Of a DNA stretch of 64,000 nt, positions 47,058-58,432 are shown piece by piece. The notes below the pieces were generated by a model. That model saw only the letters and a list, made by a program, of their open reading frames with translations. It had not been told where the DNA came from and did no database searches. Position numbers and translations under genes: made by a program. How positions within the stretch are numbered: the first letter of the stretch is position 1; every line of letters begins with the position of its first letter. Source of the stretch: an uncultured Pelagibacteraceae bacterium (GTDB taxonomy: Bacteria > Pseudomonadota > Alphaproteobacteria > Pelagibacterales > Pelagibacteraceae). Location: the NCBI GenBank assembly GCA_902556905.1, contig CACDYK010000001.1, forward strand, positions 62,001 to 126,000, given 5' to 3'.

Positions 47058-48354
47058 GACTTAGTCCGTTCATTTTAGATTGATCTAGAACGATATTTCC
47101 ACCATGTGATCTAACGATATCTGATGCTATGGATAATCCAAGACCAACACTTGATTTTGAGTCTGCTCTTCCTTTATCTATTTTATAGAATGGTTTGAAC
47201 ACATTTTCATATTCTTCTTTAGGTATACCAGAACCATCATCATCAATTATAATTAGTATATTTGTATTTTCTTTACTCAGTTTTATTTGAACTTTGTTCC
47301 CATATTTTAATGCATTATCAATTATATTATTTAAACACCGATTAATTAAACTCTTTCTACCGTTGAAATAAAGTCTAGGTGATAAATCTTTTTGGATATT
47401 TTTATTATTATATTTAATAACAGTTTGCTCTATTAATTCTGATAAGTTGAACATTTCATCTTTTTCAATGTAAGATGAACTTGTAAACTGAAGATACTCA
47501 TTAAGCATTTTTTCCATTTCATTAATATCTTCAGATAATTTTTTAGCTAAATCTTTATCTGAAATAAAAGCAACTTGTAATTTCATCCTTGTAAGTGGCG
47601 TCCTTAAATCATGACTAATGCCGGATAACATTTCATTTCTTTGATTTAAATGTCGAAGTATTCTTTTTCTCATTTTATCAAATTCATGTCCTGCCTGTCT
47701 GATTTCTAGAGCTCCTGATGGCCTAAACTCCTCTATTTTTTCACCTTTGCCAAATCTTTCAGCAGCACGTGCTAGATTAGTAATTGGTCTAGTTTGATTT
47801 TTTAAAAATATTAACGAAATCATTATCATTATAATTGCCGGAACAGTTATCCAGAGTGCAAATATTCTTGCTGAAGAACTAGTAACTCTATCTCTAGGTA
47901 CTAGAAATTTAAAATATCCATCTTCATATTTTATTCTTATATCAATTAATTCTTTATAGCTTGTTGTGTCAAACCAAAATTCACCAAGATTAAAGTTAGA
48001 CTTTAGTTCTCGTCTAAGAGTTCTATCAATTGGGCTAAACCATCTATCGTTATATTGATAATCAAATGTTTGATTATTAAATAGCTCTATATTTAGATCT
48101 AAAAATAAAGAAGAGGTATTTTTTAAGTCCTTTTTATCTATTTCATTATTGTCATAAATTTCAACAAATAGATTAATTTCATTAATTAATGCTCTGGTCA
48201 TTCCTTTATTGGTTTTGATCCAAAGGCTGTCAAAAAATACAATAGTAATAATTAATTGAAGAGCTAAGATTGGAACAGCTACAATTAAAAGTGCTCTATA
48301 AAATAATCTTTTTGGTAATATTTTTTTTAAAAAATTACTCAATCCAAAGAACAT
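47035..48354 (-). CDS. envZ: EnvZ-like sensor histidine kinase
   Basis: A 439-residue kinase with two membrane helices (about 18-42 and 165-185) around a periplasmic domain of about 120 residues, a HAMP linker (about 186-240), the H-box SGISHDLRTPLTRM with His248, the N-box NIIDNALKYG, and G-boxes DDGSGIP and SSVGLGLSIA. I used ATG 48354; a GTG three codons upstream is possible. It overlaps the response regulator gene by 20 bases. The osmosensor name is by similarity only; SAR11 genomes are known to carry very few two-component systems, one of them named EnvZ/OmpR. Confidence 0.88.
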   Translation of the reverse strand: MFFGLSNFLKKILPKRLFYRALLIVAVPILALQLIITIVFFDSLWIKTNKGMTRALINEINLFVEIYDNNEIDKKDLKNTSSLFLDLNIELFNNQTFDYQYNDRWFSPIDRTLRRELKSNFNLGEFWFDTTSYKELIDIRIKYEDGYFKFLVPRDRVTSSSARIFALWITVPAIIMIMISLIFLKNQTRPITNLARAAERFGKGEKIEEFRPSGALEIRQAGHEFDKMRKRILRHLNQRNEMLSGISHDLRTPLTRMKLQVAFISDKDLAKKLSEDINEMEKMLNEYLQFTSSSYIEKDEMFNLSELIEQTVIKYNNKNIQKDLSPRLYFNGRKSLINRCLNNIIDNALKYGNKVQIKLSKENTNILIIIDDDGSGIPKEEYENVFKPFYKIDKGRADSKSSVGLGLSIASDIVRSHGGNIVLDQSKMNGLSLKIFLPI

Positions 48355-49012
48355 AACCGGCACCTCTTATAGTTTGTAAAAATTTTGGATTTTTTGGATT
48401 AATTTCAATTTTTTTTCTAAGTCTTGTAATGATCACATCTATAGACCTCTCCTTATCTAATTCAATTAAGTGACCAATATCCTCTCTTGAAAACGTTTTA
48501 CCAGGATTATTAATCATTTTTTCTAAAATTATTTTTTCTGTATTGTTAATTTTGAATTCTTTGTCATTTTTTAAAATTAAAAGTTTATTTAGATCAATTT
48601 TGATATTCGCAAACTCTATAATTCTAATTTGTTCAGTTTTTATAGTTTTATTTAAAATATTCTTAATTCTAAGTATTAATTCTTTTGGCTCAAATGGTTT
48701 TGGCAAATAATCATCAGCACCAATTTCTAAGCCTTCAATTCTTTCACTTGCCTCACCTTTAGCAGTTAAAAGAATGATGGGTGTATCTAGTTTTTTTTTA
48801 TGATCTTTAATAAATTCTAGTCCATTTTTTCCAGGCATCATTATATCAAGAATTATTAAATCAAATTTTATAACTCTAATCTTTTCTGATGCATTTTCTG
48901 CACTATCTGCAGTTGTAACTAAAAAATTATTTTCATTTAAATATTTTTTAACTAAAGATCTTATTCCATCATCATCATCAACAACAAGGATATGTGCAAT
49001 AAATTTATCCAT
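48335..49012 (-). CDS. ompR: OmpR/PetR-type response regulator
   Basis: A 225-residue regulator with a receiver domain (Asp12-14 cluster, phospho-acceptor Asp56 in LIILDIMMPG, Lys105 in YLPKPFEP) and a C-terminal winged helix ending in TRLRKKIE...TIRGAGYVL. It lies between a MarR gene and the kinase. In Rhodobacter a comparable MarR-regulator pair (PetP-PetR) is needed for cytochrome bc1 synthesis, so control of the bc1 genes in this window is a possible role. Confidence 0.9.
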   Translation of the reverse strand: MDKFIAHILVVDDDDGIRSLVKKYLNENNFLVTTADSAENASEKIRVIKFDLIILDIMMPGKNGLEFIKDHKKKLDTPIILLTAKGEASERIEGLEIGADDYLPKPFEPKELILRIKNILNKTIKTEQIRIIEFANIKIDLNKLLILKNDKEFKINNTEKIILEKMINNPGKTFSREDIGHLIELDKERSIDVIITRLRKKIEINPKNPKFLQTIRGAGYVLWIE

Positions 49013-49442
49013 TTATAATTTTGCTTAAGACATTATCAAAATTAATTACTTCCTCAGAACTCGAATTAAGTAATGCATTGTAAATTCTTTTCTTTTGTAA
49101 ATTAAAAATTTCATCAAATATTTTTTTTCCTTTTTCATTTAAAAAAACATGCTTGACCCTAGTGTCTTGATCATCTTTTTTAAAAGTTAAAATTTCTAAT
49201 TTAATTAAATCTTTAAGCACTCTATTTAAGCTTTGTTTGGTCACTTTTAGGCGTTTTAAAAGTTCTGAAATTGAAATACCCTGATACATTGATACTAAAT
49301 GAATAACCTTATGGTGAGCTAATCCAATAGAATGTTTATTTAATACCTTTTTCGCGTCTGAAAATGTTTCTCTATAACTAACAAATAATTTTTCAATTAA
49401 ATCTTTTAGCTGTTCGTCTTTTAAATATAAAAGTTCTTTCAT
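49005..49442 (-). CDS. MarR family regulator (PetP-like)
   Basis: A 145-residue winged-helix regulator. The helix-turn-helix covers GISISELLKRLKVTKQSLNRVLKDL (about 54-78), followed by the wing KKDDQDTRVKHVFLNEKG. It is first in a three-gene operon with the response regulator (8-base overlap) and kinase, and divergent from ilvE. By position it resembles PetP of the PetP-PetR pair. The ligand and operator were not identified. Confidence 0.85.
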   Translation of the reverse strand: MKELLYLKDEQLKDLIEKLFVSYRETFSDAKKVLNKHSIGLAHHKVIHLVSMYQGISISELLKRLKVTKQSLNRVLKDLIKLEILTFKKDDQDTRVKHVFLNEKGKKIFDEIFNLQKKRIYNALLNSSSEEVINFDNVLSKIING

Positions 49443-49457
49443 TATAGGTAAGTTATA

Positions 49458-49497
49458 TTGACATATTAAAGATACAAAGATAATTTTTACTTATAAT
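49458..49497 (+). promoter_or_regulatory. Candidate ilvE promoter
   Basis: The 70-base spacer between the MarR gene and ilvE holds a perfect TTGACA at 49458-49463; 17 bases on comes only TAATTT (49481-49486). A perfect TATAAT at 49492-49497, 15 bases before the ilvE ATG, has a poor -35 (AAGATA). Either could be used; the second would give a leader of about nine bases. Confidence 0.4.
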
Positions 49498-49512
49498 TTA
49501 AAAATTTCATAA

Positions 49513-50394
49513 ATGGTACCGTACGACAAAAGATCTGGAAAAATTTGGTATAATAGTGAGTTAGTTGATTGGGCTGACGCTAAGATACACGTTTTAAATC
49601 ATGGACTTCACTATGCTAGTTGTGTTTTTGAAGGTGAGAGAGTTTATGATGGTTCAATATTTAAATTGGAAGAACACACTTCAAGACTTTTCTATTCAGC
49701 AGAAAGAATGGGGATGACAATTCCTTATACTGAAAAAGAAATAAATGATGCCTGTAATAAAATTATCTCAGTTCAAAATGTAGAAAATGGATATGTAAGA
49801 CCCACGATTTGGAGAGGTAGTGAGATGATGGCAATTTCTGCACAGCAAACTAAAATTCATGTAGCTATAGCAACTTGGGAGTGGGGTTCTTATTTTGATC
49901 CAAAACTTAAAGTTGAAGGAATAAAACTAAATATTTCAAACTGGCGAAGACCTGCACCAAACACAATTCCTTGGGATACAAAAGCTTCTGGTCTTTATAT
50001 GATATGTACTTTATCTAAGCATGAGGCTGAAAAACAAGGTTATACCGATTCATTAATGTTAGATCATGATGGAAATGTTGCTGAAGCAACTGGAGCAAAT
50101 ATTTTTTTCAAAGATAAAAATGGAGAAATTCATACTCCAATTCCAGATTCTTTTTTAGATGGGATAACTAGAAGAACAGTTATTGGAATTGCAAAATCTA
50201 AAAATATTAAAGTACATGAAAGAAAAATAAGTCCATCTGAACTCCCTAATTTTGTTGGATGCTTTTTAACTGGAACTGCAGCGGAGGTAACACCCGTATC
50301 ATGTATTGCAGAAAATCAATTTAAGGTATGTGAAACTATAATTGATTTGAATGAAAGTTATCAAACTTTAGTAAGAAAGAAAAAGGCAGCTTAA
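49513..50394 (+). CDS. ilvE: Branched-chain amino acid aminotransferase
   Basis: A 293-residue class IV PLP aminotransferase. It has HVLNHGLHYASCVFEGERVY (about 26-45), the PLP lysine at 157 in PWDTKASGLYM, and the signature EATGANIFFKDKNGEIHTP (about 196-214). It transfers amino groups to the branched-chain keto acids in the last step of Ile, Leu and Val synthesis. The stop shares four bases (TTAA) with the opposing pgsA stop. Confidence 0.94.
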   Translation: MVPYDKRSGKIWYNSELVDWADAKIHVLNHGLHYASCVFEGERVYDGSIFKLEEHTSRLFYSAERMGMTIPYTEKEINDACNKIISVQNVENGYVRPTIWRGSEMMAISAQQTKIHVAIATWEWGSYFDPKLKVEGIKLNISNWRRPAPNTIPWDTKASGLYMICTLSKHEAEKQGYTDSLMLDHDGNVAEATGANIFFKDKNGEIHTPIPDSFLDGITRRTVIGIAKSKNIKVHERKISPSELPNFVGCFLTGTAAEVTPVSCIAENQFKVCETIIDLNESYQTLVRKKKAA

Positions 50395-50975
50395 TTTTTA
50401 TTATCCTCCGACATCGCGTGATCAATTCCTTTTCGCATATAATCATATCCAGTGAAAAGAGTTAAAAACGCTGAAAGCCAAAGAAGTATAATTCCAATAG
50501 TTTGAGCATTATAATCTTGAAAATTAATAATTTTATTCCCAGTTTCACCTGAAAGTAAGAGAGCAATTGATACCATCTGCAAAACAGTTTTTAATTTTGC
50601 AAGATTAGATACTGGAAGTTTAATTTGTCCCTTAGCTAAAAATTCTCTTAAGCCTGAAATCAAAATTTCACGAGTAAGAATAATTATTGCTGCAATAACT
50701 TCATAATTTCTAATGGTACCATCCATTACTAATAAGATTAGTGCAGTAGCTACAATAATTTTATCTGCTATTGGGTCTAATAATTCACCTAACTTAGACT
50801 CTTCACCAAGCATTCGAGCCAGCATTCCATCTAAAAAATCAGTAAATGAGGCTATTATAAATAGTATTAATGCAGTCAAGTCTCCATAAAAACCAGGAAG
50901 ATAAAATGCCAAAACAAAGAAGGGGACAATAATTATTCGTCCAATTGTTAATATATTTGGAATTTTTTTAAGCAT
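50391..50975 (-). CDS. pgsA: CDP-diacylglycerol-glycerol-3-phosphate 3-phosphatidyltransferase
   Basis: PgsA makes phosphatidylglycerophosphate, the precursor of phosphatidylglycerol. The 194-residue membrane protein has the family start IPNILTIGRIIIVPFF and the CDP-alcohol phosphotransferase motif DFLDGMLARMLGEESKLGELLDPIADK, here split at Asp46-Gly49-Ala52-Arg53 and Gly62-Asp66-Asp70 by my count. It sits directly behind uvrC, a common bacterial pairing. Confidence 0.93.
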   Translation of the reverse strand: MLKKIPNILTIGRIIIVPFFVLAFYLPGFYGDLTALILFIIASFTDFLDGMLARMLGEESKLGELLDPIADKIIVATALILLVMDGTIRNYEVIAAIIILTREILISGLREFLAKGQIKLPVSNLAKLKTVLQMVSIALLLSGETGNKIINFQDYNAQTIGIILLWLSAFLTLFTGYDYMRKGIDHAMSEDNKN

Positions 50976-50977
50976 AA

Positions 50978-52813
50978 TTATTCATGAAAAAAGTTATATA
51001 TCTTTTTTGCTACTTTTTCTTCAACACCTTCTACAGACTTTATCTCATCAAAACTAGCAGACTCGACAGATCTTGCAGATCCAAAATGGTTTAATAAAGC
51101 CCTTTTTCTAATAGCACCTATACCATCAATCTGATCCAATAATGATTTTGACAATCCTTTAGCTCTTTTGGCTCTATGCGAGGTAATTGCAAATCTATGT
51201 GCTTCGTCTCTAAGTCTTTGCATAAAAAATAAAGTTGGATCATTTTTTTCAAATTTATAACTTTTACCATTATAGAAGAAAGTTTCATCTCCACTATTTC
51301 TCATTTTACCTTTTGCAATAGCTATCATGGGAAGATCATGAAGTCCCAATTCATCTAGTACTTCTTTTGCAGAAGAATATTGGCCTTTACCACCGTCGAT
51401 TAGTATTAAATCTGGTAAAGTTAAGTAATTTCCTTTTTCTAAAATTGCTCTTTTAAACCTTCTAGATAATACTTCTTTAAGCATAGCAAAATCATCTTGT
51501 TCAGCTCCTTTTGATTTAATATCAAATTTTCGATACCTTTTTTTAACAAAACCTTCATTTCCAAAAGTGACCATTGCACCAACACTATTAGTTCCTGAAA
51601 TATGACTATTGTCATAAACTTCAACAAGATTAATAACATTTTTTAAATTAAATTTTTTAGAAATACCTTCAAATAAATTTTTGTTATTATTTGTTTCATA
51701 AAGTTTTCTGTTTAATGACTCTTTGGCATTTTTTTCAGCCATTGCCACAACTTTTGCTTTAGTTCCTTTTTTTGCTACATTGATAGAAATATTATTGCCT
51801 TCTTTTTTACTCAAAGTTTCTTCTATTAATTTCTTATCTTTAATATCGTTATTGATAATAACTAATTTAGGAACAGTTTTATTTTCATAAAATTGCATTA
51901 AAAAAGAAGACATAATTTCTGAAACTTCTTGATCTGGATCATGTTTTGGAAAGTAAGCTTGGTTACCCCAGTTTTGTTTTGATCTATAAAAAAATACTTG
52001 AATACAAGCTTTACCAGACTCTTTGTATCCAGCAATTACATCAGCATCAACCAAGTTTGCCTCATTAATTCTTTGAGAAGATTGAATAATATTTAAAGAT
52101 TTTATTCTATCTCTAAAAATTGATGCTTTTTCAAAATCAAGCTGATCACTTGCTGTTTCCATTTCTTTAGAGAGATTTTTTTGAATATCTCTTGATTTAC
52201 CTGAAACAAATTGAATTGCTTGATCAACAGAACTTTTGTAATCATCCTTATTTATGTAGCCCACACAAGGAGCTGAACATCTTTTAATTTGGTAAAGTAT
52301 ACATGGTCTTTTTCTGTTCTTAAAAGTTCCGTCATCGCAAACTCTTAACTGAAATATTTTTTGAAGCATTTTGATCGTCCAATTAGCAGTACCCGCAGAT
52401 GCAAAAGGTCCAAAGTAAAACCCTTCTTTTTCTTTTTTGCCTCTATGCTTCGTTACTCTTGGCCATTGTTCTTTTTCACCAATAAATATAAATGGAAAGG
52501 ATTTGTCATCTTTCAGTAAAATATTAAATTTTGGCTTATGTTTTTTTATTAAATTAGCCTCTAACAGTAAGGCTTCACTTTCATTTGCTGTAGTTGTGAT
52601 CTCAATTTTAAAAGTTTGAGACAGCATTCTTTCTGTTCGAATGATATGGTTTTTTTCAGACACATAACTCTTTAATCTGTTTGGTAGATTTTTAGCTTTT
52701 CCAACATAAAGAATATCATCTTTATGATTAAGCATTCTATAAACACCAGGGCTTTTAGGAATTAGTGGAAGTTCTTTTTTGATTATTTCTTTACCAAGTT
52801 CAGAGCTTTTCAT
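50978..52813 (-). CDS. uvrC: UvrABC excinuclease subunit C
   Basis: UvrC makes both incisions around bulky DNA lesions. From ATG 52813 the protein has 611 residues: a GIY-YIG-type nuclease domain (PGVYRML...[10 protein letters not shown], about 24-47), a cysteine cluster ([19 protein letters not shown]), a UVR motif (about 200-235), the RNase H-like C-terminal nuclease with [15 protein letters not shown] and IDGGKGQ, and a helix-hairpin-helix end. An upstream start at 52843 is possible; the chosen one overlaps folB by 14 bases. Confidence 0.95.
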   Translation of the reverse strand: MKSSELGKEIIKKELPLIPKSPGVYRMLNHKDDILYVGKAKNLPNRLKSYVSEKNHIIRTERMLSQTFKIEITTTANESEALLLEANLIKKHKPKFNILLKDDKSFPFIFIGEKEQWPRVTKHRGKKEKEGFYFGPFASAGTANWTIKMLQKIFQLRVCDDGTFKNRKRPCILYQIKRCSAPCVGYINKDDYKSSVDQAIQFVSGKSRDIQKNLSKEMETASDQLDFEKASIFRDRIKSLNIIQSSQRINEANLVDADVIAGYKESGKACIQVFFYRSKQNWGNQAYFPKHDPDQEVSEIMSSFLMQFYENKTVPKLVIINNDIKDKKLIEETLSKKEGNNISINVAKKGTKAKVVAMAEKNAKESLNRKLYETNNNKNLFEGISKKFNLKNVINLVEVYDNSHISGTNSVGAMVTFGNEGFVKKRYRKFDIKSKGAEQDDFAMLKEVLSRRFKRAILEKGNYLTLPDLILIDGGKGQYSSAKEVLDELGLHDLPMIAIAKGKMRNSGDETFFYNGKSYKFEKNDPTLFFMQRLRDEAHRFAITSHRAKRAKGLSKSLLDQIDGIGAIRKRALLNHFGSARSVESASFDEIKSVEGVEEKVAKKIYNFFHE

Positions 52814-53225
52814 GACTTCTTTTTTTGGTAATTTGAATACCAACAGAGGTACATTCTTTTAATATTTCTAATTTTTCAATCTGTAGCATTATTTTGCCAA
52901 TTCGCTTATCCTTAAACAACATATCAAAAACATCTTCCGCAAGTGTTTCTAGGAAGTTATAATGTTTATTTTTGGTAAGTTTTTTGATCAATTTTACAAC
53001 TTGACCATAATTTACAATAGACTTGATATCTTCATCGCTTGTTGGTTTTTTATCCTCATAATCAATTTCTAAGCTAAACTTTACTTTTTGAGGTTTTTCT
53101 TTTTCAAATTCATAATAACCAAGTTTTAAATCTAGAGTTAACTCTTTAATTAAAATTTTTTTTTCGTAGTTAAATAAACTTTTACTCTTATCTATTTTTA
53201 CAACTTTTAAATTATTCTTTTTCAC
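52800..53225 (-). CDS. folB: Dihydroneopterin aldolase
   Basis: A 141-residue protein of the tunnelling fold. It has [21 protein letters not shown] (about 29-49), the SIVNYGQV block (about 65-72) and [15 protein letters not shown] with the catalytic-pocket glutamate. FolB splits dihydroneopterin on the way to folate. GTG at 53225 is the start, overlapping the stop of the upstream reductase (GTGA). Confidence 0.88.
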   Translation of the reverse strand: MKKNNLKVVKIDKSKSLFNYEKKILIKELTLDLKLGYYEFEKEKPQKVKFSLEIDYEDKKPTSDEDIKSIVNYGQVVKLIKKLTKNKHYNFLETLAEDVFDMLFKDKRIGKIMLQIEKLEILKECTSVGIQITKKRSHEKL

Positions 53226-53974
53226 TCTTTTCCTATCACATCTGGCGTTTGCCAGTTTAAATTTTGACCACTATCAATTGCTAAAACTTGTCCAGTAATA
53301 GAACTGTTTTTAATAAAGAAGTCAACAGCATTACAAATTTCATTTACATCAACTTGTTTTTTCAATGGAGTTGCTAAATACTGTTTTTTAAAGTGTTTAT
53401 CACTTTGTCTTTTGTTCTTAATTGTTGGACCTGGAGCAATTCCATTCACTCTAATATTTGGAGCAAAGTTCATGGCACTTGTTTTAGTTAAAGTATAAAG
53501 ACCAGTTTTACTTATTGTGTATGAAAAGAAATAAGGAGTGAGCTTAAATACTCTTTGATCAATAATATTAATAATATTGTTATTTTTACCTTTTATATTT
53601 TTTGAAAACTCTTTAGATAATAATGCGGGTGTTCTCAAATTTGTTCTTAAGTGTCTTCCCCAACTATCAGTTGTAAAATTGTCTAATTTATCATTTTCAA
53701 AAAGAGAAGCATTATTAATTAAACAGTCAAAATATTTCAATTTTGATTTTGCAAACTTTACTATTTTATTAACATCAACTTCTTTGCTTAAATCACCTTT
53801 AACTAAATAAATTATTGCTCCATTCTTCTCTAATTCTTTTTTTAAAGCATCAGCTTTTGATTTTGATTTATTATAATGGATTAATATTTCTTTCTTTGGT
53901 CCTGATAATTTTCTTGCGATTGCTGCACCAATTCTAGTTGCTCCACCAGTAATAATTATCTTATTTGCTTCCAT
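53222..53974 (-). CDS. Short-chain reductase, pteridine/dihydrofolate reductase FolM-like
   Basis: A 250-residue short-chain dehydrogenase. The N-terminal TGGATRIG fits the TGX3RXG signature of pteridine reductases, and the catalytic Tyr/Lys lie in YTISKTG (about 152-158). It reduces pterin or dihydrofolate with NADPH in that family. Location between uvrB (19-base overlap) and folB (4-base overlap) supports a folate role. Many alphaproteobacteria lack a classical folA and use such an enzyme, which would give this gene an essential part. Confidence 0.82.
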   Translation of the reverse strand: MEANKIIITGGATRIGAAIARKLSGPKKEILIHYNKSKSKADALKKELEKNGAIIYLVKGDLSKEVDVNKIVKFAKSKLKYFDCLINNASLFENDKLDNFTTDSWGRHLRTNLRTPALLSKEFSKNIKGKNNNIINIIDQRVFKLTPYFFSYTISKTGLYTLTKTSAMNFAPNIRVNGIAPGPTIKNKRQSDKHFKKQYLATPLKKQVDVNEICNAVDFFIKNSSITGQVLAIDSGQNLNWQTPDVIGKE

Positions 53975-56127
53975 TTTTTCTTACCTTTTTGTGCTCTTGT
54001 ACCTGGAAGACCCATTGTAGATCTACCTTTTGGATAAATTTTATTTTTTGAACTATATTTTTTTACTTTAGGATTTAAAGTAATTTCTAGTTCAGATGCT
54101 TCAAGTTTTCTAATTTCATCTCTAATTTTAGCAGCTTCTTCAAATTCAAGATTTGTTGCTGCATCCTTCATTCTTTTATTAAGGGCTTTTAGGTGTTTCT
54201 TAAGATTACCACCAATATTTTCACCAGTACCGACTTTTACATAGTCTTTCTCGTAAACACTCTCAAGAACATCGCCAATCTCTTTTTTTATGGTTGTTGC
54301 GCTGATCTTGTGTTTTTTGTTATAGGCTACTTGAATAGTTCTTCTTCGGTCAGTTTCTTTAATTGCATTTTTAATACTTTTTGTTTCCTTATCAGCATAA
54401 AGAATAACTTTACCCTCAAGGTTTCTTGCAGCTCTTCCAATAGTTTGAACCAAAGAAGTTTCAGATCTTAAAAAACCCTCTTTATCTGCATCTAGAATTC
54501 CAACTAATGCGCACTCAGGAATATCAAGCCCTTCTCTTAATAAGTTAATTCCTACTAAAACATCAAAGACACCTAGTCTTAAATCTCTCATGATCTCAAT
54601 CCGCTCCAAAGTATCAATATCAGAGTGCATATATCTAACCTTGATACCGTTTTCATGAAGGTATTCTGTTAAATCTTCAGCCATTTTTTTAGTTAAGGTT
54701 GTAACTAAAACTCTAAAGTTATTATTTATTACTTTTAAACACTCATGCATTAAATCATCTACTTGATTTTTAGCAGGTCTAATTTCAACAGGTGGATCAA
54801 TCAATCCTGTTGGCCTAATTACTTGTTCAACAAACTTATTTTTTGTTTGTTTTAATTCCCAAGGTCCAGGTGTAGCAGATACAAAAACTGTTTGAGTTCT
54901 CATTGCATCCCATTCTTCAAATTTAAGAGGACGGTTATCCATACAAGAAGGTAATCTAAAACCATATTCTGCAAGATTACTTTTTCTAGATCTATCTCCT
55001 TTATACATTCCATTTAATTGAGGAACTGTTACATGACATTCATCAACAAAAATTAAAGTATTATCTGGAAAATATTCAAATAGAGTAGGTGGCGGTTCTC
55101 CAGGTTTTCTACCTGATAAAAATCTTGAGTAGTTTTCAATACCAGCACAAGATCCAGTTGCTTCAATCATTTCCAAATCAAATTTAGTTCTCTCTTCTAA
55201 TCTTTGTGCTTCAAGTAATTTATTTTGGTCTTTAAATTTTTTTAAAGTTACTTCTAGCTCTCTTTTAATTTTAATTATTGCTTGCTCAATTGTTGGTTTT
55301 GGGGTGATGTAGTGACTATTTGCATAAACCTTAATTACATCAAGTTCATTAACTAAATCTCCTGTTAGAGGGTCAAACTCCTCTATTTTTTCTAATTTAT
55401 CTCCAAATAAACTTAATCTCCAAGCACGATCTTCCAAATGAGAGGGAAAAATTTCAAGATATTCACCACGTGCTCTAAAAGTTCCTCGATAAAAATTTTG
55501 ATCATTTCTTTTGTATTGAAGTGCTACTAAAGATTTAATTAATTCTTCTCTGTTATAATCATAATTAGTTTTTAGGCTTAAAGTCATTTTACTATAAGCT
55601 TCAACTGAACCTAATCCATAAATACAAGAGACACTTGATACAATAACCACATCATCTCTTTCTAATAAAGATCTTGTTGCGGAGTGACGCATTCTATCAA
55701 TTTGTTCATTAATAGATGCTTCCTTTTCAATATAGGTATCTGATCGTGGAACGTATGCTTCAGGGGTATAATAATCATAATAAGATACAAAATATTCAAC
55801 TGCATTGTCTGGAAAAAAAGATTTCATTTCTCCATATAGTTGAGCAGCCAATGTTTTATTTGGGGCAAGAATTAAAGCTGGTCGATTAGTTTTTTCGATA
55901 ACCTTAGCCATAGTAAAAGTTTTTCCAGATCCAGTAACACCCAGTAAAACTTGACTAAGTTGATCTTTATTTGCACCATTAACTAATTGTTTGATTGCTT
56001 CTGGTTGATCACCTGCAGGCTTAAAATCAGTTTTCATCTGAAACTTTTTACCTCCCTCAAGCTTAGGGCTAATTTCAGGATTTTTATTTTGAATTTCTGT
56101 AATTAAATCTTGATAAGTATTCTGCAT
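53956..56127 (-). CDS. uvrB: UvrABC excinuclease subunit B
   Basis: UvrB verifies DNA damage and loads UvrC. The 723-residue helicase-like protein has Walker [11 protein letters not shown] (about 63-72), the beta-hairpin [20 protein letters not shown], the DEAH-like FVDECH, helicase motif [11 protein letters not shown], and a C-terminal UVR motif ([20 protein letters not shown]). It is the first gene of the uvrB-folM-folB-uvrC-pgsA run and is divergent from the aminotransferase across 35 bases. Confidence 0.97.
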   Translation of the reverse strand: MQNTYQDLITEIQNKNPEISPKLEGGKKFQMKTDFKPAGDQPEAIKQLVNGANKDQLSQVLLGVTGSGKTFTMAKVIEKTNRPALILAPNKTLAAQLYGEMKSFFPDNAVEYFVSYYDYYTPEAYVPRSDTYIEKEASINEQIDRMRHSATRSLLERDDVVIVSSVSCIYGLGSVEAYSKMTLSLKTNYDYNREELIKSLVALQYKRNDQNFYRGTFRARGEYLEIFPSHLEDRAWRLSLFGDKLEKIEEFDPLTGDLVNELDVIKVYANSHYITPKPTIEQAIIKIKRELEVTLKKFKDQNKLLEAQRLEERTKFDLEMIEATGSCAGIENYSRFLSGRKPGEPPPTLFEYFPDNTLIFVDECHVTVPQLNGMYKGDRSRKSNLAEYGFRLPSCMDNRPLKFEEWDAMRTQTVFVSATPGPWELKQTKNKFVEQVIRPTGLIDPPVEIRPAKNQVDDLMHECLKVINNNFRVLVTTLTKKMAEDLTEYLHENGIKVRYMHSDIDTLERIEIMRDLRLGVFDVLVGINLLREGLDIPECALVGILDADKEGFLRSETSLVQTIGRAARNLEGKVILYADKETKSIKNAIKETDRRRTIQVAYNKKHKISATTIKKEIGDVLESVYEKDYVKVGTGENIGGNLKKHLKALNKRMKDAATNLEFEEAAKIRDEIRKLEASELEITLNPKVKKYSSKNKIYPKGRSTMGLPGTRAQKGKKKWKQIR

Positions 56128-56150
56128 TATCTATAAAACTAGAGGATTAA

Positions 56151-57350
<1,200 letters not shown>

Positions 57351-57353
57351 TCA

Positions 57354-58010
57354 GTGAAAACTGCCTTAGTATTTGGCTCATCAGGTTTAATTGGAGGACA
57401 CCTTCTAAATGAATTAATTCAGAGTGATAATTACAACAAAATAAAGCTTTTTGTTCGATCAGATCATGGGAGCAATCACTCAAAAACTGAAATTATTAAA
57501 ACTGATTTTAATAATTTAGAAAATCATAAAGAAGATATTAAAGGCGACGACTGTTTTTTTTGTATTGGCACAACTAAAAAAAATTCACCAGATAAAAATG
57601 AGTATAAAAGAGTTGAACTTGAGGTGCCTAAAAAAATTGCGCAAATTGCAAAATTTAACTTAGTAAATTCATTTGTTTTTGTTTCCTCAGGTTATGCAGA
57701 TCCTAATAGCTCAGGAGATTATTTAAAATTTAAAGGATTGGTTGAAGAAGAATTAAAAAGATTAAGCTTTAGTAAACTTGGAATAATGAGACCTTCTTTT
57801 TTAATGGGAGATAGAAAAGAAAAAAGAGTGGGAGAAAAAGTAGGGATATTTATATTTAAATTATTGTCACCTTTATTTTTAGGACCATTAAAAAAAATGA
57901 AACCAATTCATTCAAAAAAAGTAGCAAAAGCAATGGTTGAAATTACTAATCGTGACTTTAAGCAAAATGTATTTGAGTCTAATGAAATAGTTGAAGTGAG
58001 TAACTCTTAA
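57354..58010 (+). CDS. TIP30/HTATIP2-like NAD(P)-binding protein
   Basis: A 218-residue atypical short-chain dehydrogenase. It starts with the Rossmann motif ALVFGSSGLIGGHLLNEL, has a CIGTTKKNSPDK block near 66-77 and a SSGYADPNSSGDYLKFKG segment near 106-123 where the Tyr/Lys pair is expected. The bacterial members lack known substrates. GTG at 57354 is the start, three bases after the aminotransferase stop, so the two are probably co-transcribed. Confidence 0.8.
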   Translation: MKTALVFGSSGLIGGHLLNELIQSDNYNKIKLFVRSDHGSNHSKTEIIKTDFNNLENHKEDIKGDDCFFCIGTTKKNSPDKNEYKRVELEVPKKIAQIAKFNLVNSFVFVSSGYADPNSSGDYLKFKGLVEEELKRLSFSKLGIMRPSFLMGDRKEKRVGEKVGIFIFKLLSPLFLGPLKKMKPIHSKKVAKAMVEITNRDFKQNVFESNEIVEVSNS

Positions 58011-58014
58011 TCTT

Positions 58015-58428
58015 TTAAATCCTAAAATACTCTTTTATGTCTTTATGAAACAACAAATATATAGATGAAATCTGTATTAAAGTATTTAAACTTAAAATAA
58101 ATCTTACACCCGATGCAGTTAATCCTATTTCTGGTAGTGGTCCAAAAGGAGCCTCAAAACTAACCATAATTGCTCCAAATAAATCAAATAGACCAACTAA
58201 ATTCCATGAAAGTAATAGACCCCATAAGATAGCACTTGGTTTTTTTATAATGTGGTAAACCAAAAATATCGCAGTTATTCCAATTATAAAGTCACCTACA
58301 AAAGGGACTATCCATTCAGATGGAGCTGAACGATCATTTCCAGTGAAAGTCCAAAATAAAAATAAGCCTGATCCTAGTGCCCTGAAGGACATCCACCCAG
58401 TTGCAAAAATTAGCCAATTTAATTTCAT
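58015..58428 (-). CDS. Uncharacterised four-helix membrane protein
   Basis: From ATG 58428 this protein has 137 residues and four hydrophobic helices: about 4-26, 42-62, 66-90 and 108-130. It starts four bases after the trxB stop on the same strand; frames open further upstream would overlap trxB. Conserved-looking polar positions (TGNDRSAPSEW, SWNLVGLFDLFGA) suggest a specific function, but I do not recognise the family. Confidence 0.65.
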   Translation of the reverse strand: MKLNWLIFATGWMSFRALGSGLFLFWTFTGNDRSAPSEWIVPFVGDFIIGITAIFLVYHIIKKPSAILWGLLLSWNLVGLFDLFGAIMVSFEAPFGPLPEIGLTASGVRFILSLNTLIQISSIYLLFHKDIKEYFRI

Positions 58429-58432
58429 TTTT

